From the NCBI GenBank assembly GCA_019747895.1, contig JAIEQF010000036.1:1-35897 (forward strand): a stretch of 35,897 nucleotides of DNA, given 5' to 3'. A program made the translations under genes and the position numbers. The DNA is from Chthoniobacterales bacterium. Lineage in GTDB: Bacteria; Verrucomicrobiota; Verrucomicrobiia; Chthoniobacterales; UBA6821. The notes beneath the pieces are model-generated. The model saw nothing but the letters and a program-made list of their open reading frames with translations, searched no databases and was not told where the DNA came from. This document shows positions 1 through 7,318 of this stretch, in pieces (within the stretch, counting starts at the first letter, position 1; every line of letters begins with the position of its first letter).

Positions 1-338
1 CGCCTGATCTTTCCATTCCTGATTCCTCTCGCTCTTGGAATGTTTCTGATCTTTTGGAGCTCTTAGAGGATGGAGAAAAAAGCTCATGGAACAGCTCTTG
101 GAAAATCTCTCCTGATCAAAGCTCTGATCATTCCGATCACAGCTTCGGTCGTGAAGCGGCCGGCCACCACTCTGAAGATTCAACACACTCTGAATATTTC
201 TACTACGATCCAATTTCTCAGCAATGCATCCCGATTGATCGTGCAACCCTGAACAATCCTTGTCATTTTGATCAAGAAAACTATCAACAAAATGCAAACT
301 GGACTGTCCCCATTTCTAGCCCGAATATTTCACGGTAA
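1..338 (+). CDS. 3' end of an unrecognised protein (partial)
   Basis: The frame is open from the window edge (first full codon at position 3) to the TAA at 336-338, so this is the C-terminal part of a gene that begins outside the window. The visible 111 residues are rich in Ser, His, Asp and Trp (for example SSWNSSWKISPDQSSDHSDH) and contain no domain I recognise. The low-complexity acidic and serine-rich composition suggests a disordered tail. The last residues (SSPNISR) and the stop codon lie in the left arm of an inverted repeat at 317-422, so the present C-terminus may have been set by repeat insertion. Function is unknown. Confidence applies to its being a real coding end, not to any role. 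Confidence 0.55.
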   Translation, partial: PDLSIPDSSRSWNVSDLLELLEDGEKSSWNSSWKISPDQSSDHSDHSFGREAAGHHSEDSTHSEYFYYDPISQQCIPIDRATLNNPCHFDQENYQQNANWTVPISSPNISR

Positions 339-422
339 ATCGTCATGAGACGCAGTGCAAGGCGCATACAAGTCATGAGCCTTCCACAAGTCGCGATAGA
401 TTCACTATGAATATTCGGGCTA
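317..422. repeat. Inverted repeat with TAGCCCGAATATT arms
   Basis: Left arm 317-329 (TAGCCCGAATATT) is perfectly complementary to 410-422, with a GC-richer core of about 80 bp between. The left arm overlaps the end of the preceding reading frame. No T-run follows, so it is not an ordinary terminator. It has the same architecture as the other intergenic elements here. Confidence 0.75.
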
Positions 423-451
423 AGTAATCAGCATTGGTTTTTATCCCACTT

Positions 452-485
452 TTTCCTTCTGCCTTCTGCCTTTAGTCTTTAGCCT
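452..485. repeat. Short tandem repeat (TTCTGCC / TTTAGTC type) abutting a start codon
   Basis: Degenerate 7-bp units (CCTTCTGCCTTCTGCC, then TTTAGTCTTTAGCC) run directly into the ATG at 486. They occupy the place where a ribosome binding site would lie. No Shine-Dalgarno sequence is visible. Confidence 0.6.
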
Positions 486-1724
486 ATGTTCATCATGTCC
501 TTTGATCCACCAACGCCCTTTCAGCGCAAAGCTTGCTGGAATGCCCTCACAGCCATTGCCCTTGGAAGCATTACCTGCATTGTCGTTCTTGCCGGTTGGA
601 TGATGATCAAAGGAATTGCTCTGCTGCAGCCCATCTTGATTCCAGTCGCCTTGGCAACTGTTCTTACTTACCTTCTCAATCCCGTTGTCACTTGGCTTTG
701 TCATCGTGGTTTCCGCCGCACTTGGAGTGTTATCACGGTCTTTGCGATTTTTCTTTTTTGTGTGGTGGGGCTTGCTTGCTGGATTGGACCCACCTTGCAA
801 CGTCAAACCAACACACTCGTTAAAAATCTCCCCACTTATACGCAGCATGTCCAAAGTTTGATCACCACGAGTTCTGATTTTATCAGTAATTTTTTGGAAT
901 CGTCCCAACATCGTAATGAGGCTCAACCTAGCAGCGTTCACGACTACGCTGCTAACTTGATTGCGGAAGGAATTCAATGGATTCAACAAAAAATTCCTGC
1001 CATGGTGAATGCCTTGGGTCATTTTTTGAAAAACAGTATTGGTGGCGTGTTTGGAATTTTTGGAACGTTGGCCAGTCTCATCCTCGTTCCTATTGTCCTC
1101 TTTTTTTTCCTACTAGAAAGTCCAGCGATCAAAGCCAGGTGGAGCAACTACCTTCCCTTGCCTCCCTCTCCCTTAAAGGACGAAGTCGCTTCTCTACTCC
1201 TCGAAATTAACAACATCATCATCACTTTTTTTCGAGGCCAACTTGTTGTCAGTCTTGTCGATGGTGCCATGATCGCGGTAGCACTCATGATTTTTGTCCA
1301 TCTCGATTTTGCACTGTTACTAGGAATCATGGTTGGTGTCTTGGGCCTCATTCCTTATGCAGGAATCATCATCTGTTGGATTCCTGCTGTGCTCATCGCC
1401 GCTGCTCAATTTGGAGATTGGTGGCATCCTCTCCTCGTCACTTTTATTTTTCTTATCGCTAACAATATTGATGGGATTTTTGTATCTCCTCGCATTGTGG
1501 GTCATTCCGTCGGCCTCCATCCACTAACGATCATCCTCTCTGTTTTTACATGGAGTATCCTTTTAGGCGGACTCTTGGGAGCAATCTTGGCTGTCCCACT
1601 CACTGCATCCTTGTTAGTGCTGCTCCGCCGTTACGTTTGGAAAGAAGCATCAGCATCTGTCCAGCAGACTCGATCACAGACAAGAAAAAGTAATTTAGCA
1701 GCAAAAGTTTTGTTAAGAGGTTGA
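486..1724 (+). CDS. AI-2E family transporter (PerM/YhhT-type membrane protein)
   Basis: A 412-residue polytopic membrane protein of the AI-2E transporter (formerly UPF0118) family. Members have about 7-8 membrane segments and are variously linked to autoinducer-2 export or Na+/H+ antiport; the substrate here cannot be told from sequence. Visible evidence: paired N-terminal hydrophobic helices (about residues 20-75) with PILIPVALATVLTYLLNPVV, a third helix near 85-100, a soluble amphipathic stretch (about 100-180) and a hydrophobic C-terminal half containing GLIPYAGIIICWIPA. Length is typical for the family. ATG at 486 is used; ATG at 495 (MSFDPPT) is an equally possible start. The C-terminal LLRG and stop codon fall in the left arm of the repeat that follows. 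It appears to be a single-gene unit. Confidence 0.85.
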   Translation: MFIMSFDPPTPFQRKACWNALTAIALGSITCIVVLAGWMMIKGIALLQPILIPVALATVLTYLLNPVVTWLCHRGFRRTWSVITVFAIFLFCVVGLACWIGPTLQRQTNTLVKNLPTYTQHVQSLITTSSDFISNFLESSQHRNEAQPSSVHDYAANLIAEGIQWIQQKIPAMVNALGHFLKNSIGGVFGIFGTLASLILVPIVLFFFLLESPAIKARWSNYLPLPPSPLKDEVASLLLEINNIIITFFRGQLVVSLVDGAMIAVALMIFVHLDFALLLGIMVGVLGLIPYAGIIICWIPAVLIAAAQFGDWWHPLLVTFIFLIANNIDGIFVSPRIVGHSVGLHPLTIILSVFTWSILLGGLLGAILAVPLTASLLVLLRRYVWKEASASVQQTRSQTRKSNLAAKVLLRG

Positions 1725-1853
1725 GGGGTTGCTTTCTTCTCAACAGCCACGCTAGCGGCGCTCAACAGCTGCTTTATTCCCGCTTCATTCCCGCGAAGGC
1801 GAGAACGAAGCGGGAATGACGTAACGGCTCAACCTCTCAACTTTCCACAAAAG
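1712..1853. repeat. Inverted repeat with GAGGTTGAG arms and a nested CATTCCCGC hairpin
   Basis: The left arm (GTTAAGAGGTTGAG, about 1712-1726) overlaps the permease stop codon and pairs with CTCAACCTCTCAAC near 1828-1841. Inside lies a second hairpin (ATTCCCGCTTCATTC about 1773-1787 against GAACGAAGCGGGAAT about 1803-1817). A segment at about 1737-1774 is nearly identical to 24636-24673. It lies between convergent genes and could act as a bidirectional terminator. Confidence 0.75.
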
Positions 1854-1893
1854 TAGTTGTACAAAGCTTGTTCTTTATCAGTCAGCCGAACGA

Positions 1894-3810
1894 TTACAAA
1901 GCATCAAGCCAAAAGATCACCATCTCATAAAGTCGATGGATCGTCTCTTCAGATGAAGAGGTCTCTGTCAAAAGATGGGCGTCAGCAGCTGTTGGAATCT
2001 CGTAGGGAGAAGTAATGCCAGTAAAATGATCAATCTCTCCACGACGCGCTTTTTGATAGAGTCCGCGAGGATCTCGCGCTTCACAAATTTCAAGCGGAGC
2101 ATCGACAAAAATTTCTTTAAAAATAATTCCATCTCGCAGGCACGACTCCTTGACTCGTTCTCGATCGGCGTTGAAGGGAGAAATCAAAGCACAAATGACG
2201 ATCAGTCCGGCTTCTGCAACAAGCTTAGCAACTTCTCCGGTGCGTCGGATATTTTCGGAACGATCTTCTAATGAGAAACCGAGATCTCCACACAATCCAT
2301 GTCGTAGATTATCTCCATCGAGCATCATCGTCGCCATACCGTGATGATGAAGTAGCGCCTCTAATCCTCGTGCCACGGTTGATTTTCCAGAACCTGACAA
2401 TCCTGTGAGCCAGAGCACCATTCCAGGATGACCAAACTGTTTTTTCCGCATGTCTCGATCAATCGTACTTACGCTCCATGTAAGATGATCGCTCTTGATA
2501 GTCCGTTCCGCGGCAATATTTTTTCTGGAAGTAAGAATGACTCCACCGCCGGTTAAGCGCTCTTGAGTCATGATCGCAAAACGCCCCATGGCTGCAATCT
2601 CTTCGTAGCAATCATAAATCAAGGGATGTGTTAGGCGAATTTTCACATCGGTAATTTCATGCTGTGTAATAGAATTTTTCTTTGAGTTAGTGATGGCAAT
2701 AAGGCTCCCCAGCACGCGCTGCGTTCCAAGTTGAATAGTGACAGGCTGGTTTAATGCAAGAGGTTCTGCATCGAGCCAAAAAATCCGCGCGCTGATTTCA
2801 CGTCCCTCCAAGGGAGGCTCTGCCTTCGCGCTTCCGACATAACCTCGCTCGACAAAAAGCGGGTCTTCCAACGTGATTGCGACTGACTTTCCAGCAGTTG
2901 CACTCTGCGGCTGCTCAGCCGTTCCCCATTCTTCAATGGATCGCACACGACTTGTTTTTCGACCAGGCCAAAAAATAACTTCCTCTCCAACGTGCAAGGT
3001 TCCTGATTCGACACGGCCGACGATGAGGCGTCGTTGGTCGAAGCGATAGACATCCTGGACAACCAACCGGAGAGGCTTATTTTCAAGCGATGGCGCTGCT
3101 GTCATTTTTTCCAAAGCCTCCAAGACGGTTGGTCCTTGATACCAGCTCATCTTAGCGCTACGTGTGACGAGATTTTCTCCGCTGCGAGCAACGATGGGAA
3201 TCATCTGCGGCAGCACAAGTTCATACTGTGAAAATAATTTTTCAATCTCCTCTGCTCTGATTTTAAAAAGAGATTCGTCACGATCGATTAAATCCATTTT
3301 GTTCAAGAGAACGATCACCTGCTTGATTCCCATCAAGCTTAAAAGCTGAAGATGCCGCTGTGTCTGCTCTTTGATTCCCTCAGCAACATCGATGATTAAA
3401 AGCGCTGCATCGGCCCTCGTTGCGCCTGCGATCATGTTTTTAAGGAATTCTTGATGACCTGGAGCATCAATCATCACGTAGCTTCGCTGAGAGGTCCGAA
3501 AAATAAGTTGTGTCGTATCAATCGTGATATTTTGTGCCTGCTCTTCGAGAAAAGCATCGAGCAAAAATGCCCATTCAAGAGAGACTGAAGGCTGGAGGCT
3601 GGAGGCTGGAGGAAAATCCTTGTGTTGGGTTTGCGAAGCGATCGACTGTAGCATCTGCTTCTGCTGATCGGAGAGCGAATCGGTGTCGTAAAGAAGGCGC
3701 CCTAGGAATGTTGATTTACCATGATCAACATGCCCGACGGTGATGATGCGGAGTGGAGAGGAAAAGGCTGGAGGCTGAAGGCTGAAGGCTGAAGGATTTT
3801 TCAAAGACAT
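1894..3810 (-). CDS. cysNC: Bifunctional sulfate adenylyltransferase subunit 1 / adenylylsulfate kinase (CysN-CysC fusion)
   Basis: A 638-residue fusion for cytoplasmic sulfate activation. The CysN GTPase half drives APS formation with CysD, and the CysC half phosphorylates APS to PAPS. N-terminal GTPase motifs are the P-loop GHVDHGKST (about 26-34), DAPGHQEF and NKMD, followed by EF-Tu-like beta-barrel domains. The APS kinase domain starts near residue 455 with P-loop GLSGSGKST and has DGDNLRHGL. Length fits NodQ/CysNC fusions. Two stretches are encoded by the GGCTGAA/GGCTGGA tandem repeat: residues 6-16 ([11 protein letters not shown]) and, inside the variable loop before the switch region, residues 67-77 (PASSLQPSVS). 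The start ATG at 3810 lies just upstream of the first stretch; no later ATG precedes the P-loop. cysD lies upstream on the same strand, separated by repeats. Confidence 0.95.
   Translation of the reverse strand: MSLKNPSAFSLQPPAFSSPLRIITVGHVDHGKSTFLGRLLYDTDSLSDQQKQMLQSIASQTQHKDFPPASSLQPSVSLEWAFLLDAFLEEQAQNITIDTTQLIFRTSQRSYVMIDAPGHQEFLKNMIAGATRADAALLIIDVAEGIKEQTQRHLQLLSLMGIKQVIVLLNKMDLIDRDESLFKIRAEEIEKLFSQYELVLPQMIPIVARSGENLVTRSAKMSWYQGPTVLEALEKMTAAPSLENKPLRLVVQDVYRFDQRRLIVGRVESGTLHVGEEVIFWPGRKTSRVRSIEEWGTAEQPQSATAGKSVAITLEDPLFVERGYVGSAKAEPPLEGREISARIFWLDAEPLALNQPVTIQLGTQRVLGSLIAITNSKKNSITQHEITDVKIRLTHPLIYDCYEEIAAMGRFAIMTQERLTGGGVILTSRKNIAAERTIKSDHLTWSVSTIDRDMRKKQFGHPGMVLWLTGLSGSGKSTVARGLEALLHHHGMATMMLDGDNLRHGLCGDLGFSLEDRSENIRRTGEVAKLVAEAGLIVICALISPFNADRERVKESCLRDGIIFKEIFVDAPLEICEARDPRGLYQKARRGEIDHFTGITSPYEIPTAADAHLLTETSSSEETIHRLYEMVIFWLDAL
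3582..3612. repeat. GGCTGGA tandem repeat inside the cysNC coding region
   Basis: Four to five 7-bp units (GACTGAA, then GGCTGGA repeated) lie in frame in the CysN GTPase domain and encode residues 67-77 of CysNC. The same unit type occurs at 3765-3795, at 15082-15120 and in intergenic DNA. Confidence 0.8.
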
Positions 3811-3896
3811 TTGTTTATAAAATAGAATGACAGAGTGATTCTGAAATCAATATTTGAATGATCAACTAATAAAATTCTTAGCCTTCAGCCTTCAGA
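3765..3896. repeat. Inverted repeat with GGCTGAA tandem arms spanning the cysNC start
   Basis: The left arm 3765-3795 carries GGCTGGAGGCTGAAGGCTGA and further units, and is translated as CysNC residues 6-16. The right arm at 3878-3896 has the complementary TTCAGCC units. The start codon and 5' leader of cysNC lie in the loop. Another element (3894-4036) interrupts the right side; TTCAGTC-type units resume at about 4038-4050. Confidence 0.8.
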
Positions 3897-4036
3897 GGGT
3901 GTCTTGAAAAAGCTAAAATCGCGCATTACGGCGTCGCTGTGATGCGCGCCTTCGTCGAGTATTACTTATACACTCCTCGGCTGTGCTTCTCGCTCCTTGT
4001 ACTGGATCAATTTTATCCATTTTCAAGACACCCTCT
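3894..4036. repeat. Inverted repeat with 17-bp perfect termini (AGAGGGTGTCTTGAAAA)
   Basis: Termini 3894-3910 and 4020-4036 are perfect 17-bp inverted repeats around a GC-rich core of about 110 bp. The core aligns with that of the 5951-6092 element (CGCATTRCGGCGTC, then TCGAGTAT, ATACACT, and CTCC plus a TGGCACTGCATC-like end). It appears inserted in the TTCAGCC repeat, which flanks it on both sides. No open reading frame of note. Confidence 0.8.
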
Positions 4037-4052
4037 CAGTCTTCAGTCTTTC

Positions 4053-4874
4053 TTAAAGAAATCCTTTCGCACGCAATTTCTGCATCGCATAGCACTCTTG
4101 ATGATCTTGAGCGCGACCGGCACGCTCTGAAGTTTTAGTCTGAAGTAATTCTTCAATAATCTCATTGATCGTCGCAGCAGGACTCTCAATCGGCTTGGTA
4201 ATCGGCCAACAACCGAGAGAGCGATAGCGTTTCCCTTCACGAGCAAAATACATGGCAGGGATTGGAATTCTTTCTCGTTCAATGTAGCGCCAAATATCAA
4301 CCTCGGTCCAATCCAGCAGCGGCTGCACGCGAACATGCTCACCTGGCAACAGCTTCACCATTCCTTGATTCCAAAATTCAGGAGGCTGATTTTTATAATC
4401 CCATTCAAAATTATTTTTCCGTGGCGAAAAATAACGCTCCTTGGCACGCGTTGCATCTTCGTCTCGTCGAATACCCGTGATCAGAGCATCAAAATTTTGT
4501 TCGTTCATGAACTGTTGTAACGCGACAGTCTTGAGTTCATGCGTCACCGTCATCGGATCATGTGTTTCATAACCAATCGACTCTGAATAAGATCCAAAAC
4601 CCTCCCGCGCTTCTTCATTAATTTTGACTAACAATTCAAATTGATAAAAATTTTGCGCCCAAGATCGAAACTCCAACATCTCAGGAAATTCATAGGTGGT
4701 ATCGATATGAAGTAAAGGATAAGGAATGTGACCCGCGAAAGCTTTCTTGGTCAGCCAAAGCAACACATTCGAATCTTTTCCCATGCTCCAGAGCAGACAC
4801 AGGCGCGGAAAGAGATGATACGCCTCTCGAAGAAGGTAAATGCTTTGAGATTCGAGCTCGTCGAGATGATTCAC
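4053..4874 (-). CDS. cysD: Sulfate adenylyltransferase subunit 2 (CysD)
   Basis: The small, catalytic subunit of ATP sulfurylase, which forms APS from ATP and sulfate together with the CysN GTPase encoded downstream. It is 273 residues long, slightly shorter than E. coli CysD (about 300). It has the PP-loop motif SMGKDSNVLL (about residues 30-39), GIRRDEDATRAKER and the C-terminal WPITKPIESPAATINEIIEE typical of PAPS reductase/CysD proteins. The start is GTG at 4874, because the frame has a stop just upstream and the N-terminus HLDELESQSIYLLREA aligns with the usual CysD start. A GGTTACA tandem array occupies the leader immediately upstream. Probably co-transcribed with cysNC despite the 242-bp repeat-filled gap. 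Confidence 0.95.
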   Translation of the reverse strand: MNHLDELESQSIYLLREAYHLFPRLCLLWSMGKDSNVLLWLTKKAFAGHIPYPLLHIDTTYEFPEMLEFRSWAQNFYQFELLVKINEEAREGFGSYSESIGYETHDPMTVTHELKTVALQQFMNEQNFDALITGIRRDEDATRAKERYFSPRKNNFEWDYKNQPPEFWNQGMVKLLPGEHVRVQPLLDWTEVDIWRYIERERIPIPAMYFAREGKRYRSLGCWPITKPIESPAATINEIIEELLQTKTSERAGRAQDHQECYAMQKLRAKGFL

Positions 4875-4875
4875 T

Positions 4876-4910
4876 GTTGCAGGTTACAGGTTACAGGTTG
4901 CAGGTTACAG
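4876..4910. repeat. GGTTACA/GGTTGCA heptamer array upstream of cysD
   Basis: Five 7-bp units (GTTGCAG, GTTACAG, GTTACAG, GTTGCAG, GTTACAG) begin 2 bp upstream of the cysD GTG start, in its untranslated leader. No complementary arm was found close by. Confidence 0.8.
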
Positions 4911-4976
4911 AAAAACTTTTTCTTGGTAGCTCCTTTTTTTTCTTTATGATTTGTCTTAGCTATCTTCATTTTTCTC

Positions 4977-5942
4977 ATGATCTTCAAAAACGCTGACATC
5001 CTTTCTATCGACCAATTTGAAAAAATTGACATCGCTGAAATTTTTTCTGTGGCGGCGGCGATGGAACCTTATGCTCAGCGAAAAAAAATCACTCGCGTGT
5101 TGGAAGGCGCGGTGCTTGGAAATATTTTTTTCGAGCCGAGCACACGCACGCGCATGAGCTTTTCAACGGCATTCCATCGGCTTGGCGGAGCGGTTTTTGA
5201 AATGGCGGACATGGCTTCTTCTTCGTTAGTGAAGGGAGAATCTCTCTATGACACAAGCCGTGTCATGGAAAATTATGTCGACTTGTTTGTAGTGCGCCAT
5301 CCTACCAAAGGAGTTGTTCAGGAATTTGCAGCAGCGACAGAGCGACCTCTCATCAATGGTGGCGATGGAACAGGCGAGCATCCGACGCAAGCATTGCTCG
5401 ATCTTTACACGATCATGAAAGAACAAGGCCGCAGCTTCGAGCAGCTGGATGGTCTTTCTATTGCGATGGTTGGTGATCTCAAGCATGGACGCACCGTTCA
5501 CTCGCTCACCAAACTCCTCTCGCGCTTTAAAAACATTCGCTTTACTTGGATTGCCCCAGAGCCTTTGAAGATGCCGGACTCCATCTTGGAAGAAGCGTGT
5601 CAACGCGGCCATCACGTTCATCAAACGGAAGATTTCAAAACCGGCATTGCTAACGTTGACGTTGTTTACATGACACGCCTACAAGAAGAGCGCTTTCCAT
5701 CATTAGAAGAAGCTCAAGCCTATCGCGGCCACTACAGCCTCAATCGCGCGACCTACGAGCAATGCTGTTCCCCAGGAACAATCATGCTTCATCCGCTACC
5801 ACGTGATCAGCGCGCCAATGAAATTGATGTAGACCTCAACAATCATTCTGCCCTTGCCATTTTCAGACAAGCTGCCAATGGTATTCCTATTCGTATGGCT
5901 CTTTTTGCGATGATGTTGGATGTGTATCCGTTCACACAATGA
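4977..5942 (+). CDS. pyrB: Aspartate carbamoyltransferase catalytic subunit
   Basis: Condenses carbamoyl phosphate with L-aspartate in the second step of pyrimidine synthesis, in the cytoplasm. The 321 residues match the usual catalytic chain (about 300-315). The carbamoyl phosphate site FEPSTRTRMSF lies at about 52-62, the aspartate-domain HPTQALLDL near 135, and HPLPRDQRANEID near 264-276. ATG at 4977 is the first in-frame start and gives a normal N-terminus. No pyrI regulatory gene and no other pyr gene is adjacent. It is flanked by oppositely oriented genes, so it is a single-gene unit. The inverted repeat at 5951-6092 begins 8 bp after the stop. Confidence 0.95.
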   Translation: MIFKNADILSIDQFEKIDIAEIFSVAAAMEPYAQRKKITRVLEGAVLGNIFFEPSTRTRMSFSTAFHRLGGAVFEMADMASSSLVKGESLYDTSRVMENYVDLFVVRHPTKGVVQEFAAATERPLINGGDGTGEHPTQALLDLYTIMKEQGRSFEQLDGLSIAMVGDLKHGRTVHSLTKLLSRFKNIRFTWIAPEPLKMPDSILEEACQRGHHVHQTEDFKTGIANVDVVYMTRLQEERFPSLEEAQAYRGHYSLNRATYEQCCSPGTIMLHPLPRDQRANEIDVDLNNHSALAIFRQAANGIPIRMALFAMMLDVYPFTQ

Positions 5943-5950
5943 TGCCAATA

Positions 5951-6092
5951 TTAGAGCATTTTCACTAAAGTTGTAGCTGCGCATTGCGGCGTCACTCCGG
6001 TGCTCGCGTCCTCGAGTATCAGAATACACTGCGGATCTGCGCTCCTCGTTTCTGGCACTGCATCGGCTACAACTTCATTTAAAATGCTCTAA
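5951..6092. repeat. Inverted repeat TTAGAGCATTTT...AAAATGCTCTAA with GC-rich core
   Basis: Arms of about 27 bp (TTAGAGCATTTTCACTAAAG and onward against its complement ending at 6092) enclose a core related to that of the 3894-4036 element. Its right half recurs, in inverted orientation, at 16602-16660. It lies between convergent pyrB and the desaturase and could terminate both. Confidence 0.8.
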
Positions 6093-6122
6093 GAGAAGAT
6101 GTACGCACTGTGCGCACTCTGT

Positions 6123-7121
6123 TTAAACAGCCGTCGTTGTTGACGGTGCCACAGCCACAGTTTTATTTACTGCTGAAGCTCCTGTTGGCGTCAGCTTAAG
6201 ACCTGGAAGCAAATCTCCTTCTGTCGTGCCAACCCCTTGTGTGCGGCGCTTGGCCTTACGATCTTCAGAAATGCGAACGACATCTTTGGCCAGTCCGCAT
6301 TTTTCCATGATGCGAATAAGGTAAGAGGAAGGATCAATCTGCCACCATTTCATTCCATGAAAAGCAGAACGAGGAAAAGCGTGATGGTTGTTATGCCATC
6401 CTTCACCCATCGCCAAGATGCCAAAAATAAAATTGTTTTTACTCCGATCTGTTGTTTCAAAATCACGTCCACCAAAAGTATGACAGATCGAGTTGACGGA
6501 CCAGGTCACGTGATGATTGAGGAACACACGAACGAGCCCTCCCCAAAGGAATCCTTCCCAGCAACCTTTTTTGAACCCTTCCATTCCTCCACCATGGAGC
6601 GATAAGATCCATCCACAAACAAGCGTAGGAATGAGAAATCCAAGAAAGACCCAGAACAAAAATGTCTTACTCATGAACATAATCAGACGATCTTTCAAAA
6701 GTGGCCCTGCGTACTTTTCAAGATCGGGTTGAAAATCATCCAAAATCCAACCAACATGGCCGTGGAAAAAACTCTTTATAGGGCTATGAGGATCACCATC
6801 CTCATCAGATTTCGCATGATGCTCAATATGAGTTGCAGCCCAATTTATAGCTGGTCCTTGAAGCGTCATTGATCCCAGACCTAAGAAAAAAGCCCTAATC
6901 CAATCATGTGCTTGAAAGGCTTTATGGGTTAGCATACGATGATACCCAATCGTAATTCCAAAACCTCCTAAAATAAACATTACTAGCATAACGAGAAGTG
7001 CTGGCAGATCTACCATACGATTCCATAAAAGGACAATGGCATAAACAGTAGCCAGGAGAGGTACCCAAACAACAAGAGCTAAAATGATTTTATTGAGGGT
7101 CGAAGATTCTTTTTTACTCAT
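6123..7121 (-). CDS. Fatty acid desaturase (acyl-CoA delta-9 type, membrane di-iron)
   Basis: An integral membrane di-iron desaturase that puts a double bond into acyl chains, with the three histidine boxes of the family: HRMLTH, HIEHH and HNNHH (in HNNHHAFPRSAFHG). Hydrophobic helices lie near residues 10-55 and in the middle (about 150-185). Length is 332 residues from the ATG at 7121 (MSKKESSTLNK), normal for this class. A TTG 51 bp upstream would add a Cys/Trp-containing extension that I consider untranslated. The C-terminal tail (TPTGASAVNKTVAVAPSTTT) is low complexity. It lies next to cyclopropane synthase and glycolipid-synthase-like genes, suggesting a membrane lipid tailoring group. 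Regiospecificity cannot be read from the sequence. Confidence 0.9.
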   Translation of the reverse strand: MSKKESSTLNKIILALVVWVPLLATVYAIVLLWNRMVDLPALLVMLVMFILGGFGITIGYHRMLTHKAFQAHDWIRAFFLGLGSMTLQGPAINWAATHIEHHAKSDEDGDPHSPIKSFFHGHVGWILDDFQPDLEKYAGPLLKDRLIMFMSKTFLFWVFLGFLIPTLVCGWILSLHGGGMEGFKKGCWEGFLWGGLVRVFLNHHVTWSVNSICHTFGGRDFETTDRSKNNFIFGILAMGEGWHNNHHAFPRSAFHGMKWWQIDPSSYLIRIMEKCGLAKDVVRISEDRKAKRRTQGVGTTEGDLLPGLKLTPTGASAVNKTVAVAPSTTTAV

Positions 7122-7199
7122 AAGAGTATTAAGGTAATCGCAACCCCAACAAAAAGCAAGGAAGGGTTGCAAATGCAGCTACCAACGTCTCAACAAAGA

Positions 7200-7298
7200 A
7201 TTCACCACAAAGAACACAAAATAAAATTTTTTATGAAAATTTTTATTTTTTTCCTTTGTGTGCCGCTTTAGCGGCTTTGTGCTCTTTGTGGTGAATTT
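7200..7298. repeat. Inverted repeat with CACAAAGAACACAAA arms
   Basis: Left arm ATTCACCACAAAGAACACAA at 7200-7219, right arm complementary at about 7278-7298, with AT-rich (AAAATTTTTTAT) centre. A small hairpin (GCCGCTTTAGCGGC, 7262-7275) interrupts the right arm. It would fold into one long hairpin between the glycosyltransferase and desaturase genes. Confidence 0.8.
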
Positions 7299-7318
7299 CT
7301 TCCTCCCTTAGCACTCCC

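Noticed and set aside
317-422. Ordinary rho-independent terminator
   Set aside because: The loop is about 80 bp and no T-run follows; the structure fits the repeat elements better.
441-1022. Long minus-strand ORF
   Set aside because: It lies opposite the permease, has low-complexity basic composition and no recognisable domain; it is a shadow frame.
7122-7172. Upstream TTG start for the desaturase
   Set aside because: It adds 17 residues (MQPFLAFCWGCDYLNTL) not expected in the family; the ATG at 7121 is a better start.
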